Of a stretch of DNA of 64,000 bases, positions 10,995 through 21,677 are shown piece by piece. The DNA is taken from the NCBI GenBank assembly GCA_013339895.1, contig JABACO010000007.1, positions 3,696,215 to 3,760,214 of the forward strand, in the 5' to 3' direction. The notes below the pieces were generated by a model, which did not search any database, was not told the origin of the DNA, and was given only the letters and a program-made list of their open reading frames with translations. The stretch is from Ephydatia muelleri (lineage: Eukaryota > Porifera > Demospongiae > Spongillida > Spongillidae). Both the position numbers and the translations under genes were made by a program. Positions within the stretch are counted from its first letter, which is position 1, and each line of letters opens with the position of its first letter.

Positions 10995-11696
10995 CAGCGG
11001 CGGATCCAGGATTTCTGGAAGGGGGGGTCTAATAACAATATTCACAAGCGGGGGTGGGTACGGGAGGGGGCGTGCCCCTCCCGTAACAGCTAGGGGGTCT
11101 GGGGGAGCGCTGTAAGCTCCCCCAGTGGGGGCTGGGGCGAAGCCCCAGCCGCTTTTTCACTTTTGCGTTCATTTAGCATGAAAATAAGCATACTTTGAAA
11201 GTGTATTCAATATTGATAGCTCGCAGCGCAATATTCGAATTGATTAATATACGCGTGTAGAAGCCTGCGTGAGTCAACGTGGTCGTGGATAAGGATAGCG
11301 AATAGAAAACTCTAAGCAAAGCCATTGTGACTGTATTCTGGTCTAAACGACACACACTTTTTACCTTTAATATTATATACCTACTTGATTTAGCTCTACC
11401 TGTTTCCTGAGGTAAACTATCTTCTTTTGATCGCTTACTTCTTGATCGCACAATTCCATCGCGCAGCAGTAATACTAATTAAACACGCTTGGAGGGCCTT
11501 GGCTTTAGACCCCCCCCCACACACACACACACTCACACACACACTTTGGGTCGAATGCTAACTCGCTAATCAGTTCACTCGCGTTGCTTCGTTTTTCAAC
11601 TCGTAATTAATTATTCATATGTTAATTTATTCATAGCTGGTCGGGCCGAGGGGGGGGTCTTTAGACCCCTTAGACCCCCCCCTGGATCCGCCACTG
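10995..11696. mobile_element. hAT-type MITE, CAGYGGCGGATCCAGG ends
   Basis: The left end CAGCGGCGGATCCAGG (10995-11010) and the right end, complement of CAGTGGCGGATCCAGG (11681-11696), are inverted copies with one mismatch. Inside are C/G-rich blocks and an inner stem of GGGGAGCGCTGTAAGCTCCCCC type. The CAGTGGCGGATCC end is typical of hAT elements as I know them. The flanking 8-mers TGTATATA and ATAATATA match at only five positions, so a target duplication is not demonstrated. No transposase. Confidence 0.6.
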
Positions 11697-11896
11697 ATAA
11701 TATATGTATACCCCAAGTTATTTGGTTTATAAAATGCAACCATTTGAATAATTAATTTTTTGAGTGACCTTTAGCACTTTGAAAAGAGATTTCTATAGCG
11801 TCTCTACACATGTTTATACGATATTTGCTCTGTATCATAGGTGCTAGCCCTGGCAACAAAAACCGATCCAGATTTATATTGGTATGCATTAGGGGT
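11697..11896. other. no feature seen
   Basis: AT-rich spacer between the hAT MITE and the foldback arm. Nothing recognised. Confidence 0.4.
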
Positions 11897-12145
11897 TAAA
11901 GTAAGTTATGAATATGTAATGAGAAATAGAGTAGCAAAAAATAATATGCTCCTAATTACACCTTTTTTTTTTTTAGTAGGTATAGCTCTAGACATTACTG
12001 GATTAATGTGCTCTATATTTTAGTGTGATTCTTATGCATTGGGCTGGGAAAACCAGTTTGAAGTAGAGCAGCCATTTTTATTCCCTTGCTTCTACAAGGT
12101 GTTATGGACAAAGTTGTGATAGTGAGAACCCACGCTTTATACAAC
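11897..12145 (+). repeat. left arm of a foldback element (pairs with 16240-16478)
   Basis: About 240 bp, from TAAAGTAAGTTATGAATATG to TTTATACAACT, reappear inverted at 16240-16478 with few differences. The arms flank the complete N-RAG element, which fits a long-hairpin MITE of about 0.5 kb in which a second transposon landed in the loop. Outer bases are compatible with a TA target, but this is not certain. Confidence 0.7.
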
Positions 12146-12699
12146 TCGTAACCCACGGCTGTCTGCTCACATTGAACGCGTGGAAAGAAAGCCCTACGCC
12201 CCAAAATATTGAAATGGTTGCGTAATCCCATAGCAACGACCCTGACAACCGAAGTCCTTACAACGTGCTGTTCACGAAGTAAACCAAATGCAACAAACAC
12301 CTAAAAGCCATACAATGAGTGCGAGGCACCTCTGACCTTTAATACAAAGCACAAATCACGTGGTCTATCAAATAGCACTGCTGGCTTGGGCGCTCGAAAG
12401 CTCTCTACTTGCGCACAGCTAACTCCGACCGCGTGAGTTCAGTAAAGGATAGCGACTCTCAGGAACTGAAATAGACTCAGACAAAACTTTCATGGTTAAG
12501 TGGACAACATGTACTATCAATTTTTTGTAAATACTAGTGTCTACGAATTTTCTGAAGTAGTTTTCCAGCCTTTTGAAAGGGGCCATTTTTACGAGTTACC
12601 GCGGTATTATATATACTTGTGCCATGATACATGAAACACAAGGAAATAATACTATACGTAGCAAATACTGTACGAGTGAGTTTTAATCATCTAATATGC

Positions 12700-13174
12700 T
12701 GATAAATTTTTAGAACTTTTAAGAAACGTGGCCAAACATGTTGGGTCACACCATATACATGCAGCCCCGGATCCAGGAATTTGCTATGGGGGGGGGCGGT
12801 TTACCAGAGGGGCGGCAATGTATGCGAAGCTGTTTGAACGGAGGAGGGGGTGCAGTCCGCTTACGACGGGGGGGGGGGGGGGAGCAGTCCGCTTACGACG
12901 GGGGGGGGGGGGGGTGCAGTCGGCAAGTTACATTAATCAATTCGTCACTCACATGCACGCATTCTCTACTAAAACACAAGAAACATCACGGCAAACGGGT
13001 CCACTCCGCACCTGCCCTGTCGTGCTCCACCGCTTCGTTGACATTTGTCCGTACAACTGAGTTATCGGGACTTTTAAGTATGGCGCAACACGTTATCTGT
13101 AGATCTTTGTCGTCGGGAAGGGGGGGGGGGGGGGGGCGGCAAAAGCTACCAGGGGGCGGCATTTCATACGCGAT

Positions 13175-13232
<58 letters not shown>

Positions 13233-15764
13233 GCCGCCCCCCCAAGGCTATGCTGGATCCGGGGCTGTATACATGTAAGAAGCCTTCTGCACTGCAGGAT
13301 TTTTACAAACGTGGCCTCCAATTTTTTGTTGAGTAAACTTGGCATGTATGGACTCCGCACCCTGTTCTCCTAAGAGACCATAACCAACATGATATGCTGC
13401 TGCCCACTGTACAGCATGGTCTTCCATTAAGTGCATTTTGATTGGGACTGTTGCTGTTGGAAGAATGCCATGAATTCTTCAATAGCCTGTTTAGTTGGAA
13501 AAAAAAAGATAGTCAGAAAATAAAAAAGGATACATTTTTCCAACCTGGTCTAATGCATGGATCTGTGGCTCATCAATAAAGTTCTGGTCACTGATGTTGT
13601 GGCATTTTCCAAACAAGGAAAACAAATAAATAAAGTTTTTCATGTTCTCTGCTACCTCTCCAGATCGATGGAGCAGCTTCTCTTGTGCCATTTGTGAGAT
13701 GGCTGTGCACTGAGTCTTCACATTTGGTAGCTGGAAAATGTTTTCATGGTTAATAGTTTGCATAAAACATAGTATGTACCTTCAGTGCCTTATGAACATG
13801 GTTCCCAACAAATGCACCACCAAAGTATTGTTAGCGCTGCACTCCAATCAACTGTAATGCACTGTCAAGTTGCTTTACAAAGGGGCCCTCCTTTTCAGAA
13901 AACCCGTTTTGAACTGTGGCAATGCCTTTAGCTACCTTGGCTTTCTAGTATGGAATGTTGTTTAATTCATAATTGTATATTCATTGTGACTTACAAGTGC
14001 CGTTACAGATTTCATTTTTGCAGCAGATTGCTTTACGAGTTTCACAGCTAGTGGACTTTTCTCCCCATTGACTAGGGCCATGTATGTAGCCATGTTCTGC
14101 AATTCTTCATGTGATTGCTGGGCTTTTTCGAGCTCAGCTTGGAGGAGAGAGAGGTTTTGAAGCTCCTGGCTGTACTTTGAAAAGCTGGAAGAGGGCCAGG
14201 TAAAATCTGTTATATGCAAAGCTAGCTCCAGGTCCAGCTGATGGCATGCAGCTTCCAGCAAATGAAACAGCTTGATAAAGATACCCAGTGTAATGTGGAG
14301 ACCAGGTGGGCAGACCAATGTTTTGTGAGGAGTAAGTCAGATTCAGTACTTTATACATGTACCTGTACCTGTGAAACTGGGATATTGAATATAGGCAATG
14401 AGATGCTATTAAAAATTTTTTGTGCATCTCTTCTGATGCTCCCTGCTGCGACATAGTGCTGATGGTCAGAATACATTGTCTCAAGGGTCCTTCTTGTGGC
14501 ATACCCTCGGATTGAAAGAGGGGTTGCCATCTCGTCACTTCCAATAATGCAAAATAGACGAGGGTAGCACCCTATTGCATGGTTAATTATGTTTTGCATG
14601 ACACTTGCATTGAATTTGTGGCACATACCACTTGCACCAGATAAGCCATACATCTTTGACAAAAACTCATAGTCCCCGCACATGAATATCTTGACAGTGT
14701 ATTGCCTATTGATAATTTATACACTGTTTGCTGCATATTAGTTAGAACTTCCTACCTACCTCCACTTCATTCCATGCAGATGTTCGACCTGGTCTTTAAA
14801 GCGATCTAAAGCCACATGAAGGTTGGTGACACTGTCACCAGCTTCAAAGCAGCAAAAGACACAGGTGTTGTGAACTGAGTTAAATGCACTTAACTGCTCC
14901 TCCAGTAGCTTATCAGGACTGGTAGAGACAGCTCTCTTCAGAATTCCCACAACTGTTCTTTCTTCACTAGCAGTGAGACATGATGTACACTCGTGCCCTT
15001 CATAACTATGGGCCTTCATTTCTCTGTTGCATTTCACACACAGAACCAGTATCATTCAGCAGCACAAGTATCAAGTCTGGTGCTCGTCTGATATGTGATG
15101 GCACGAGGTGAGCATCTGAAGAGCAACAGGGACATTGCAGTGTAGTTGACGTTGCTACTCGCTCCACAATGCATTGTGCACATGCAAGTGCACCACATAG
15201 CAGCTCAAGAGGCTGTTGTAGAATTTTAAGACACACCTGGCAGGTCAGCTGCTCAAGGATGGAGGGATTGTTCTGGCTTGAAACTGGTGGATGATGCTCA
15301 AAAACAGGAGTGGGAGCAATCTCCTTAAGGTATTTAATAAGCATGTTGGGTGATGCACCTGGGAGGCGGCCTCTTCCAGCAGTGTGCCTTCTGAGTGTTC
15401 CCCTTCCACTTACTTCAAAGTGCTTGCATACCTGTGTATTATTTCACCAATGATGCATTTGCTAGTTCTTACTTATTTACCTTGCATTCCTGATCACTGT
15501 GCATCTCCCACTGAAACAGCTTCACAGAACACCTATGATGGACCACCTCTGTCTTTGCAGTGATGGCTCTGTGCATTGAACGTTCACAGCAGCTGCAAAA
15601 GCTCACTGGGTGTATGTGGACATTATCTCCTGTCGTGTCAACATCAAATGCTATGTACAGATTAGCTGCAAACACTTTGCACTGACAGTCTTTTGTTTGC
15701 ACTTTTTTAGCCTTTGTCCGCATACCCTGCAGTGGATTGCTAGTTGTTGGATGTGGTAATCCAT
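12700..15764 (-). pseudogene. RAG1-like transposase gene, about 8 exons, several disabling changes
   Basis: Predicted exons (minus): 15764-15481, 15431-14760, 14705-14629, 14571-14369, 14315-13995, 13944-13780, 13730-13545 and 13486 to about 12700. Introns are about 41-60 bp with GT..AG borders, except a weak acceptor before 14315. Exon 1 starts MDYHIQQLAIHCRVCGQ and continues VDTTGDNVHIHP, FCSCCERSMHRA and HSDQECKVCK, which is the RAG1 N-terminal zinc pattern (CRxCG, IHPxxFCxxC, H..C). Exon 2 has a RING (CQVCL, LACAQC, CPCC) and then CVKCNREM. The core has CGDYEFLSKMYGLSGASG-CY, LFC, GLHITLGIFIKLFHLLE, PIKMHLMEDHAVQW and GEQGAESIHAKF, reminiscent of RAG1/Transib DDE blocks; the catalytic residues are not certain. 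Defects: frameshift in an A6 run (about 15712), frameshift near 15050, TAA at 13831-13833, frameshift near 13455, and the hAT insertion at 13267. Confidence 0.75.
12762..13267. mobile_element. hAT-type MITE with perfect 8-bp target duplication
   Basis: The ends are CAGCCCCGGATCCAG (12762-12776) and its complement (13253-13267). TATACATG occurs immediately outside both ends (12754-12761 and 13268-13275), the 8-bp duplication expected of hAT elements. The interior is mostly G-tracts, including 56 G in a row at 13175-13230. It interrupts the last exon of the N-RAG gene, so it is younger than that element. No transposase. Confidence 0.85.
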
Positions 15765-16239
15765 CCTGTAATCACGTACATGGGCTTGTAATTAGAAAAT
15801 GTATCGATTATTCATAAGATACACTCCTAGTTTTTGTGCCTACAGAAAATTCGCGGCATCTTCTGGATCATGAATAAATGTTACCTCATCTCTGCTCTAG
15901 ACACTGATGGCCGACCTACTTTCCAATTCAGTTCCGGAAGACTGCAGTACTGAATCACGTAACCACTCTGCCAAAATACGTACCGCGTGGTGTTGAGAAA
16001 CTCGCTGCGCGTGCTGATGACGTGTGGATTAACATTATGCGTGATGAGTGGTACATAAAGGCATGTTGTGAAGGCGTCTGAAAAACAGTTCTTGCGTTTA
16101 TTTGAAGTGTTAGAAGGGCAGTTTTTAGCTTTGAAACATCAGGCAGTTTTAATTAGGAATGTCTTCATAAATACCGTAATATTCTAATTGTCAACCCAGT
16201 TTCCAGCCGCATACAACCGTGAACAGCTGTAAGCTATGT

Positions 16240-16478
16240 GTAGTTGTATAAACTGTGGGTTCTCACCATCACAACTTTGTTCATAACACCTTGTAGAAGC
16301 AAGGGAATAAAAATGGCTGCTATACTTAAAACTGGTTTTCCCAGCCCAATGCATAAGAATCACACTAAAATATAGAGCACATTAATCCAGAGCTACCTAC
16401 TAAAAAAAAAAAGGTGTAAATAGGAGTATGTTATTTTTTGCTACTCTATTTCTCATTACATATTCATAACTTACTTTA
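16240..16478 (-). repeat. right arm of the foldback element
   Basis: Inverted partner of 11897-12145. It ends AACTTACTTTA next to the duplicated receptor 3' flank that starts CAATCTCCATGCAG. Confidence 0.7.
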
Positions 16479-16765
16479 CAATCTCCATGCAGAGGGACAA
16501 GCACAGACAATTATGTGTACATGTACATGTTTATCAAAATACAAAGCCTGAAATCATGGAATGTTGGCATTTCTTTTTTGTTTTTTTTATTACAATTTAT
16601 TTTTCTAATTTGTTTTAGTAATAATTATGGGCGCGTGTCTCCTTGCTGCCCTTGTAACGGACCAAATGCCCGCTGCAAGGCTTGTGTTTGTGTCAAGTCT
16701 AAACAGGGTTCTGTGCACTGTTTGCCGTCAAGGCGCGGTCGATGTTATAATCCCCAGTGAAAAAA

Positions 16766-17062
16766 TCTTGAGTACGATCTTGAGCAAGATCTTGGCCCAA
16801 GATCTAGATAGCCAAGGTTATGGCGGCCAATTTCTTGGCATCTTGACCCAAGATCTTAGCCACCATCTTGCCTCATCTTTGCCATGATCTTGCCTCCTTT
16901 CCCCTAGATCTTGGCCATGATCTTGCCTCCTTGCCCCCTAGATCTTGCCTCCTTGCCCCAGATCTTGCCTCCTTGCCCGCAGATCTTGGCCATGCTCCTT
17001 GCCCGCAGATCTTGGCCATTATCTTGCTTCCTTGCCCCCTAGATCTTGGGCATGATCTAACA
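16766..17062 (+). repeat. GATCTTG minisatellite
   Basis: Irregular tandem phrases such as GATCTTGCCTCCTTGCCCC, AGATCTTGGCCATGATCTTG and CTTGACCCAAGATCTTAGCC. The reverse complement of the same phrases makes up 19205-19480 and returns at 19640-19690, so the two arrays enclose the 136-bp repeat in opposite orientation. Confidence 0.8.
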
Positions 17063-17215
17063 TCCAACCCACAAACTGATCCTGCATCCTTGATTGACAC
17101 AAGAAATTTGTAAATTTTAAGGAGATAATTACATATTTAAACAACAAAGTACATAATAAATTTACTGCTCCTTCTTTGCTTTAGATTTGCCTCGGTCTCG
17201 GCATTTCTGACTGAG

Positions 17216-18060
17216 TGCAATACATACATTATCAGAGAGTGTGTGCTAACACATACACGTGTGCTAACCTTAAACGGATCGATCCCACTCAATGAGAACA
17301 CATCATGCATCGCCAGTTGAGCCCCATCGGAGAGGTGGGCATCTATAAGAATGCAATACATACATTATCAGAGAGTGTGTGCTAACACATACACATGTAC
17401 TGACATTAAACAGATCAATCCTCCTCAATGGGAACACATCAAGCATCGCCAGTTGATCCCCATCGGAGAGGTGGGCATCTATAAGAATGCAATACATTAA
17501 TTATCAGAGAGTGTGTGCTAACACATACACGTGTACTAACCTTAAACAGATCAATCCCCATCAATGGGAACACATCAAGGGTCGCCAGTCGATCCCCATC
17601 GGAGAGGTGGGCATCTATAAGAATGCAATACATACATTATCAGAGAGTGTGTGCTAACACATACACGTGTACTAACCTTAAACGGATCAATCCCCCTCAA
17701 TAAGAACACATCATGCATCGCCAGTTGAGCCCCATCGGAGAGGTGGGCATCTATAAGAAGGCAATACATACATTATCAGAGAGTGTGTGCTAACACATAC
17801 ATGTGTACTAACCTTAACCTTAAACAGATTAATCCCCCTCAATGGGAACACATCAAGCATCGCAAATTGATCCCCGTCGGAGAGGTGGGCATCTATAAGA
17901 ATGCAACGCATACATCATCTGAGGGTGTGTGCTAACACAACAGAACAAATCATCAATGGGAACACATCATGCATCACCAGTCAATCCCCATCGGAGAGAT
18001 GGGCATCTATAAGAATGCAATACATATGGGTGTGTGTGCTAACACATACGTGTGTACCGA
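17216..18060 (+). repeat. 136-bp tandem repeat, about 6.3 copies
   Basis: Units start TGCAATACATACATTATCAG at 17217, 17353, 17489, 17625, 17761, 17903 (after a 6-bp internal duplication) and 18017. Each carries CAGAGAGTGTGTGCTAACAC, a TTAAACxGATCxATCCC block and CATCGGAGAGGTGGGCATCT. The last two units are shortened. The period is not a multiple of three, and the open frames in the units are by-products. Confidence 0.9.
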
Positions 18061-18149
18061 CACACACGTATACACGTGTGCAGCTCTCTTGCATCTGCGA
18101 CAAAAAAAGGCAGCTCCAATATCACCATCAACTGAAAATATGCGGGAGG

Positions 18150-18175
18150 CTAGTCGGGCGTAGAAGCCCGACTAG
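18150..18175. repeat. small perfect hairpin
   Basis: CTAGTCGGGC, a 6-base loop, then GCCCGACTAG. It resembles the GTCGGGC hairpin at 6210-6292. Confidence 0.6.
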
Positions 18176-18515
18176 GGGGAGGTGTACGGACTTCTTTATT
18201 AGTACAGTAGTACATGGAGATCACTACCTATACCTAACGTACCCTATCGGAAACAAAGTATTAACAGCTGACTTGTTACAGCGGACTTTGACCGGATAAA
18301 CGCAGCTAAACTTATAAAATGACGTAAACGAGATATACGGTAAGCTGCATGAAAAAATAAAGCGTCGCTTAGATTTTCACTCAATAGAGGCGATTGGTGC
18401 TAATAAAGCATTAAGTGCCTTTCACTCGATTAAAATTCTCATTCGTTTAAGTTCGAGTGACAAAGAGTGAACATCGCTCTTTTATTTTTGCAGTGTAGAA
18501 ATTAAGCCTAGAGCA

Positions 18516-18881
18516 ATGCTGTTCAATAGGAAGCGGGACAGTTCTGTGTTTAGAATTAAATGGAATGACACTATGTTGTTTAAATCAGTTAGAAGGTTGT
18601 GCCTTATCAATGGAAGCATCACGGGTATAGGCAATGTTTTTCAATGCATGCAATATAATATATTTGATGCTATTGGTAAACCTTCAGTTAAAAATCAAAC
18701 ATTAGAAAACAGATCAAGCTTAATAAATAGATACATTTACAAGGTACGAAAACTATCATTGTCAAATACTGTAGTAGCCTTCCCAGTTACTTCTATCCTT
18801 CAACAATGTGTACACGTACCTGTGAAGCACTCTGAAACTGATTTAATTATATTGCAGCCCAATCCTTTTGAACATCATTAA
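18516..18881 (+). CDS. small unknown ORF, 121 aa
   Basis: The open frame runs from MLFNRKRDSSVFRIK to NPFEHH-stop, with no repeat overlap and reasonable codon structure. It contains RRLCLINGSITGIGN, LENRSSLINRYIYKV and VTSILQQCVHVPVK. No family recognised, and no membrane segment or zinc motif. It could be the last exon of an unannotated gene or a transposon protein remnant. Surrounding DNA at 18182-18515 and 18882-19200 shows nothing else. Confidence 0.3.
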   Translation: MLFNRKRDSSVFRIKWNDTMLFKSVRRLCLINGSITGIGNVFQCMQYNIFDAIGKPSVKNQTLENRSSLINRYIYKVRKLSLSNTVVAFPVTSILQQCVHVPVKHSETDLIILQPNPFEHH

Positions 18882-19204
18882 TGTGTATTCATCATTTTCA
18901 TGTACTGTAAATTGTGCAACTCTCTTTATGAAGCATTTTGTATCTTGTGTATCATGTGTATGTATGTATTACTGTATTACACTGCATGGATGCCATCTAA
19001 TACTGATTCCAATATGAACTATTCAGTAATTAATCTGCATGCATAACCTACAAATTGATGTTAATCAAAACCTGCACGACTGGTCTGGTGATGAATTATT
19101 TGTTATTATCAATTGAAAAGTATTATTGTTCCAAAATCGGTAAGGAGCCCAGTGGAAGCAAGAACCGTTATGGGGCTATAGGAGGCATGATTGGAGATGT
19201 TACC

Positions 19205-19700
19205 TCTGGCATGATCGCGTGGCCAAGATGTAGGGGGCTAGAAGGCAAGATCATGGCCAAGATCTAGGGGGATATGAAGCAAGATCATGGCCAAGATCTA
19301 CGAGGATATGAGGCAAGATCATGGCCAAGATCTAGGGGGATATGAGGCAAGATGAAGATCTAGGGGACAGATCGTGGCCAAGATCATACGCATAAGAAAG
19401 CAAGATCGTTCTAATATTCTTGCATGGAATCTTGAACAAGATTCCATACAAGAATCTTAACCGTGATCTTGGGTAAGATCAAGTGTCTACTTTGATTTTG
19501 TTAAGAATGTGTTGTATTTTGACACAATGGCTCAAATCGCTATAGCTGTGGGGTTTCATTTGACCAATAACGTGAAGAAGTTTATTAGCAAGATCTTAGC
19601 CATCCTGGCTAAGAATCTTAATTGATTCTTGGCCAGGATCCACTTTATCTTGGTCACGATGCCAATTAAGATCATGGCCAAGATCGATAAGATTTTTTCG
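19205..19700 (-). repeat. GATCTTG minisatellite, inverted copy
   Basis: CAAGATCATGGCCAAGATCTAGG-like phrases recur six or more times from 19205 to 19480, then more loosely to about 19690. This is the reverse complement of the array at 16766-17062. Confidence 0.75.
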
Positions 19701-19942
19701 CTGGATCAACCCGCTCCGCCATCTTCGAGTCGTTCGCTGCCTTTGTCGGATACATCTACTACTGTGTCGTTTTCATCGTCGGGTCAGGGTTCGTCGTCTT
19801 CGTCGCCATCGTTGTCAACACCATCGATTCCCGGAATCCCACCGGCACGCCGAGATTTGCTATCTACATCTCGAACATCATCTACATGTAAAAGGCAGTC
19901 CCCGCCATCTTTATCCAATTCGTCACGGCAACTGTCAGCCAT
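19701..19942 (+). other. serine/proline-rich open stretch of unknown origin
   Basis: An open frame through this region reads a run of S, P and T residues (SSSRSLPLSDTSTTVSFSSS and following) and ends artificially inside the adjacent receptor pseudogene. Low sequence complexity makes a coding call unsafe. It may be a gag-like or spacer piece that replaced the 3' half of the receptor pseudogene. Confidence 0.25.
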
Positions 19943-20128
19943 CTCCATCACAGTTCAACCCATAAGCATGGGTTACCAGAGGTACAATAGCTATCAACGC
20001 TGGTACGAGTAGCGAGGTCACAACGTACAACACTTCAAGCTTCTTCAGGTTCTTGTGGAGTACTCCAAAACAGAAGAGATGGAAGGCAACCCATATCGTG
20101 AAGAGCAGCTTCATCCATTCAGCGTACA

Positions 20129-21677
20129 CAGCGCCGGATTTAGACAGTCGTGGGCCCTGGGCAATTATACTTGGTGGCCCCCCCCCCCCCCCCCCCCCCC
20201 CACTATTTAACCCATCAGACATGCATACTGAAATAATACACAATTAATGTAACAATTACACAAACACTTCATACACTTGCAGGCAATGGACTGGTAGTAT
20301 CACACACAATATGAAATTAGGAAGTTTAGGAACGTAATCTATTTCTGAAAACAGCGTTTCCTAGACTTTGCATTAGCAAATTCATTTATCACATCTGAAT
20401 AATCTAGGAGTCCCACTTCCTGCATTTCCAAATCTAGCTATGTGATCAGACAGAAATGGATCAAAATTAGAAATAAGTTCTAAAATTCCAAGATAATTTC
20501 CATTGTGTTGTGATCCAAAGATCTCATTGTCCCCACGGAAAGCGAGTCCACGTTCAGATAGGAAAGTGATTACATGCACAACACGCTTCAATACATTGCG
20601 CCAATATTTCACTTCATTATCAAACTGAATTTGCAAAGACGAGTCAATTCTTTCAATATTCTTCCTTCTGCTACAGAATGCAAGCATAGCAGATGTATGT
20701 TCTGATGAGTGCTCGTGTTCACTCAGTCTGACACCTGCATGCTTCCAGTCATCAAATCCCTTATCAGCCAATGCAGATTTACTTTTACCAAATAGCTTGC
20801 ACACGAAACAGAACAAGCATCCTATGGATGGGGAATAGATCAACCACTCTCTACTCACTGTGTCACCATTTTGAAGAATACGTTTGAACATATTCTCAGT
20901 AACCATACGGCTTAGGCCACCAGCATCCTTTCTTTTGGAAGCAGTATACCTTCCATCATTGTTGTGGCATCTTGTGGGCCCATGCAGCGCCCAATACTCT
21001 CGAAGGTTATCAGTAACTGTCCACTTTGCTGGATCATTGACAGTGTTGGCCGTGGCTGTAGTTTCTAAGGAGTATGATTGTGATGATTGGCTGCTGGAAC
21101 AAGAAGTATCACAAGAATGAACGCTAATGCATACGTCAAGTGGCGCCTGCAGCATTGAAATTGGTACGCATTCATCGATTGGTCCGTTTGGTCGTGACGA
21201 TTGGCTGCTGGAACAAGGATCAGAAGATGTTGGCAGCATGGTTGCACTTGGTTCCGTTTCATTCATACTGTCATGCACGTTGTCGACTACGTCTACGCAC
21301 TGATGTTCTGCCACTGCGGTTTCGAGGTTACCAGCCTGGACTCCCTGGAGGGTACTGTGGTTTGGCTCATTTTGAACATGAAATCCAAAGGACAAAAGCC
21401 TTGGCAGTTTGCTTTGTAGCTTATTCCATTCATCAAGTTGTTCTTTCCGCTTCTTTCGTTTCGATGCTCCACTTCGCGCACTTCTATTCTCGGTCTCTTG
21501 CTCCGGCTCCATATGCATGTTAATTCGCTCAATTAACACTAATTAGTAATTTTAGTATGAGTTATTATAAACCAAAAAACATGAATATCATTATTATGAG
21601 AACGGTGGGGCCCCCTCAAAAAGCCGTGGGCCCTGGGCAGCCGCCCCGTTTGCCCCCCCCTAAATCCGGCACTGCGC
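20129..21677 (-). mobile_element. hAT element, internally deleted
   Basis: The ends CAGCGCCGGATTTA (from 20129) and, inverted, CAGTGCCGGATTTA (to 21674, with CGC after it) are flanked by AGCGTACA on both sides (20121-20128 and 21678-21685). This 8-bp target duplication matches the receptor sequence at the insertion point. Inside is the N-terminal part of a transposase gene and C/G runs near the ends. Confidence 0.85.
20382..21518 (-). pseudogene. hAT transposase, N-terminal part (TTF zinc finger + DUF4371 start)
   Basis: The frame gives 378 residues from the ATG of MHMEPEQETE. Residues about 1-40 are basic and then Ser-rich. At about 185-290 the TTF-type zinc-finger region of ZMYM1-like hAT transposases is recognisable (REYWALHGP, SREWLIYSPS, CLFCFVCKLF, DDWKHA, LSEHEHSSEH). 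From about 300 the DUF4371 start follows (FLSERGLAFRGDNE, HNGNYLGILELI). The DDE core and dimerisation region are absent. Right after the break near GSGTPRL, another frame gives SDVINEFANAKSRKRCFQK-stop, which looks like the normal C-terminus. A large internal deletion therefore joined the two ends out of frame. Confidence 0.8.

Larger units (their letters stand above)
12154..16221 (-). mobile_element. RAG1-N-terminal-like (N-RAG-type) DNA transposon
   Basis: The ends are CACGGCTGTCTGC (12154-12166) and, inverted, CACGGTTGTATGC (ending at 16221). These agree at 11 of 13 bases, and both resemble the CAC start of RAG signal heptamers. Flanking AACC and AACA suggest a 4-bp target duplication with one change. 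The element is 4,068 bp, or about 3.55 kb without the hAT MITE at 12762-13267. A multi-exon gene fills it on the minus strand. The left 120 bp align with the left 120 bp of 25134-26383 (TTGAAATGRTTGCGTAAT, TAGCAACG, TGACAACC at equal spacing), which supports the end assignment. N-RAG-TP of Aplysia, which pairs a RAG1 N-terminal-like protein with signal-like ends, is the closest known analogue by memory. This copy is inactive. Confidence 0.75.

Noticed and set aside
12728-13373. Gly- or Pro-rich frames of 110-211 codons
   Set aside because: Translations of G homopolymers inside the hAT MITE.
17137-17911. Series of 62-66-codon minus-strand frames with DAHLSDG
   Set aside because: By-products of the 136-bp tandem repeat; frames shift between units.
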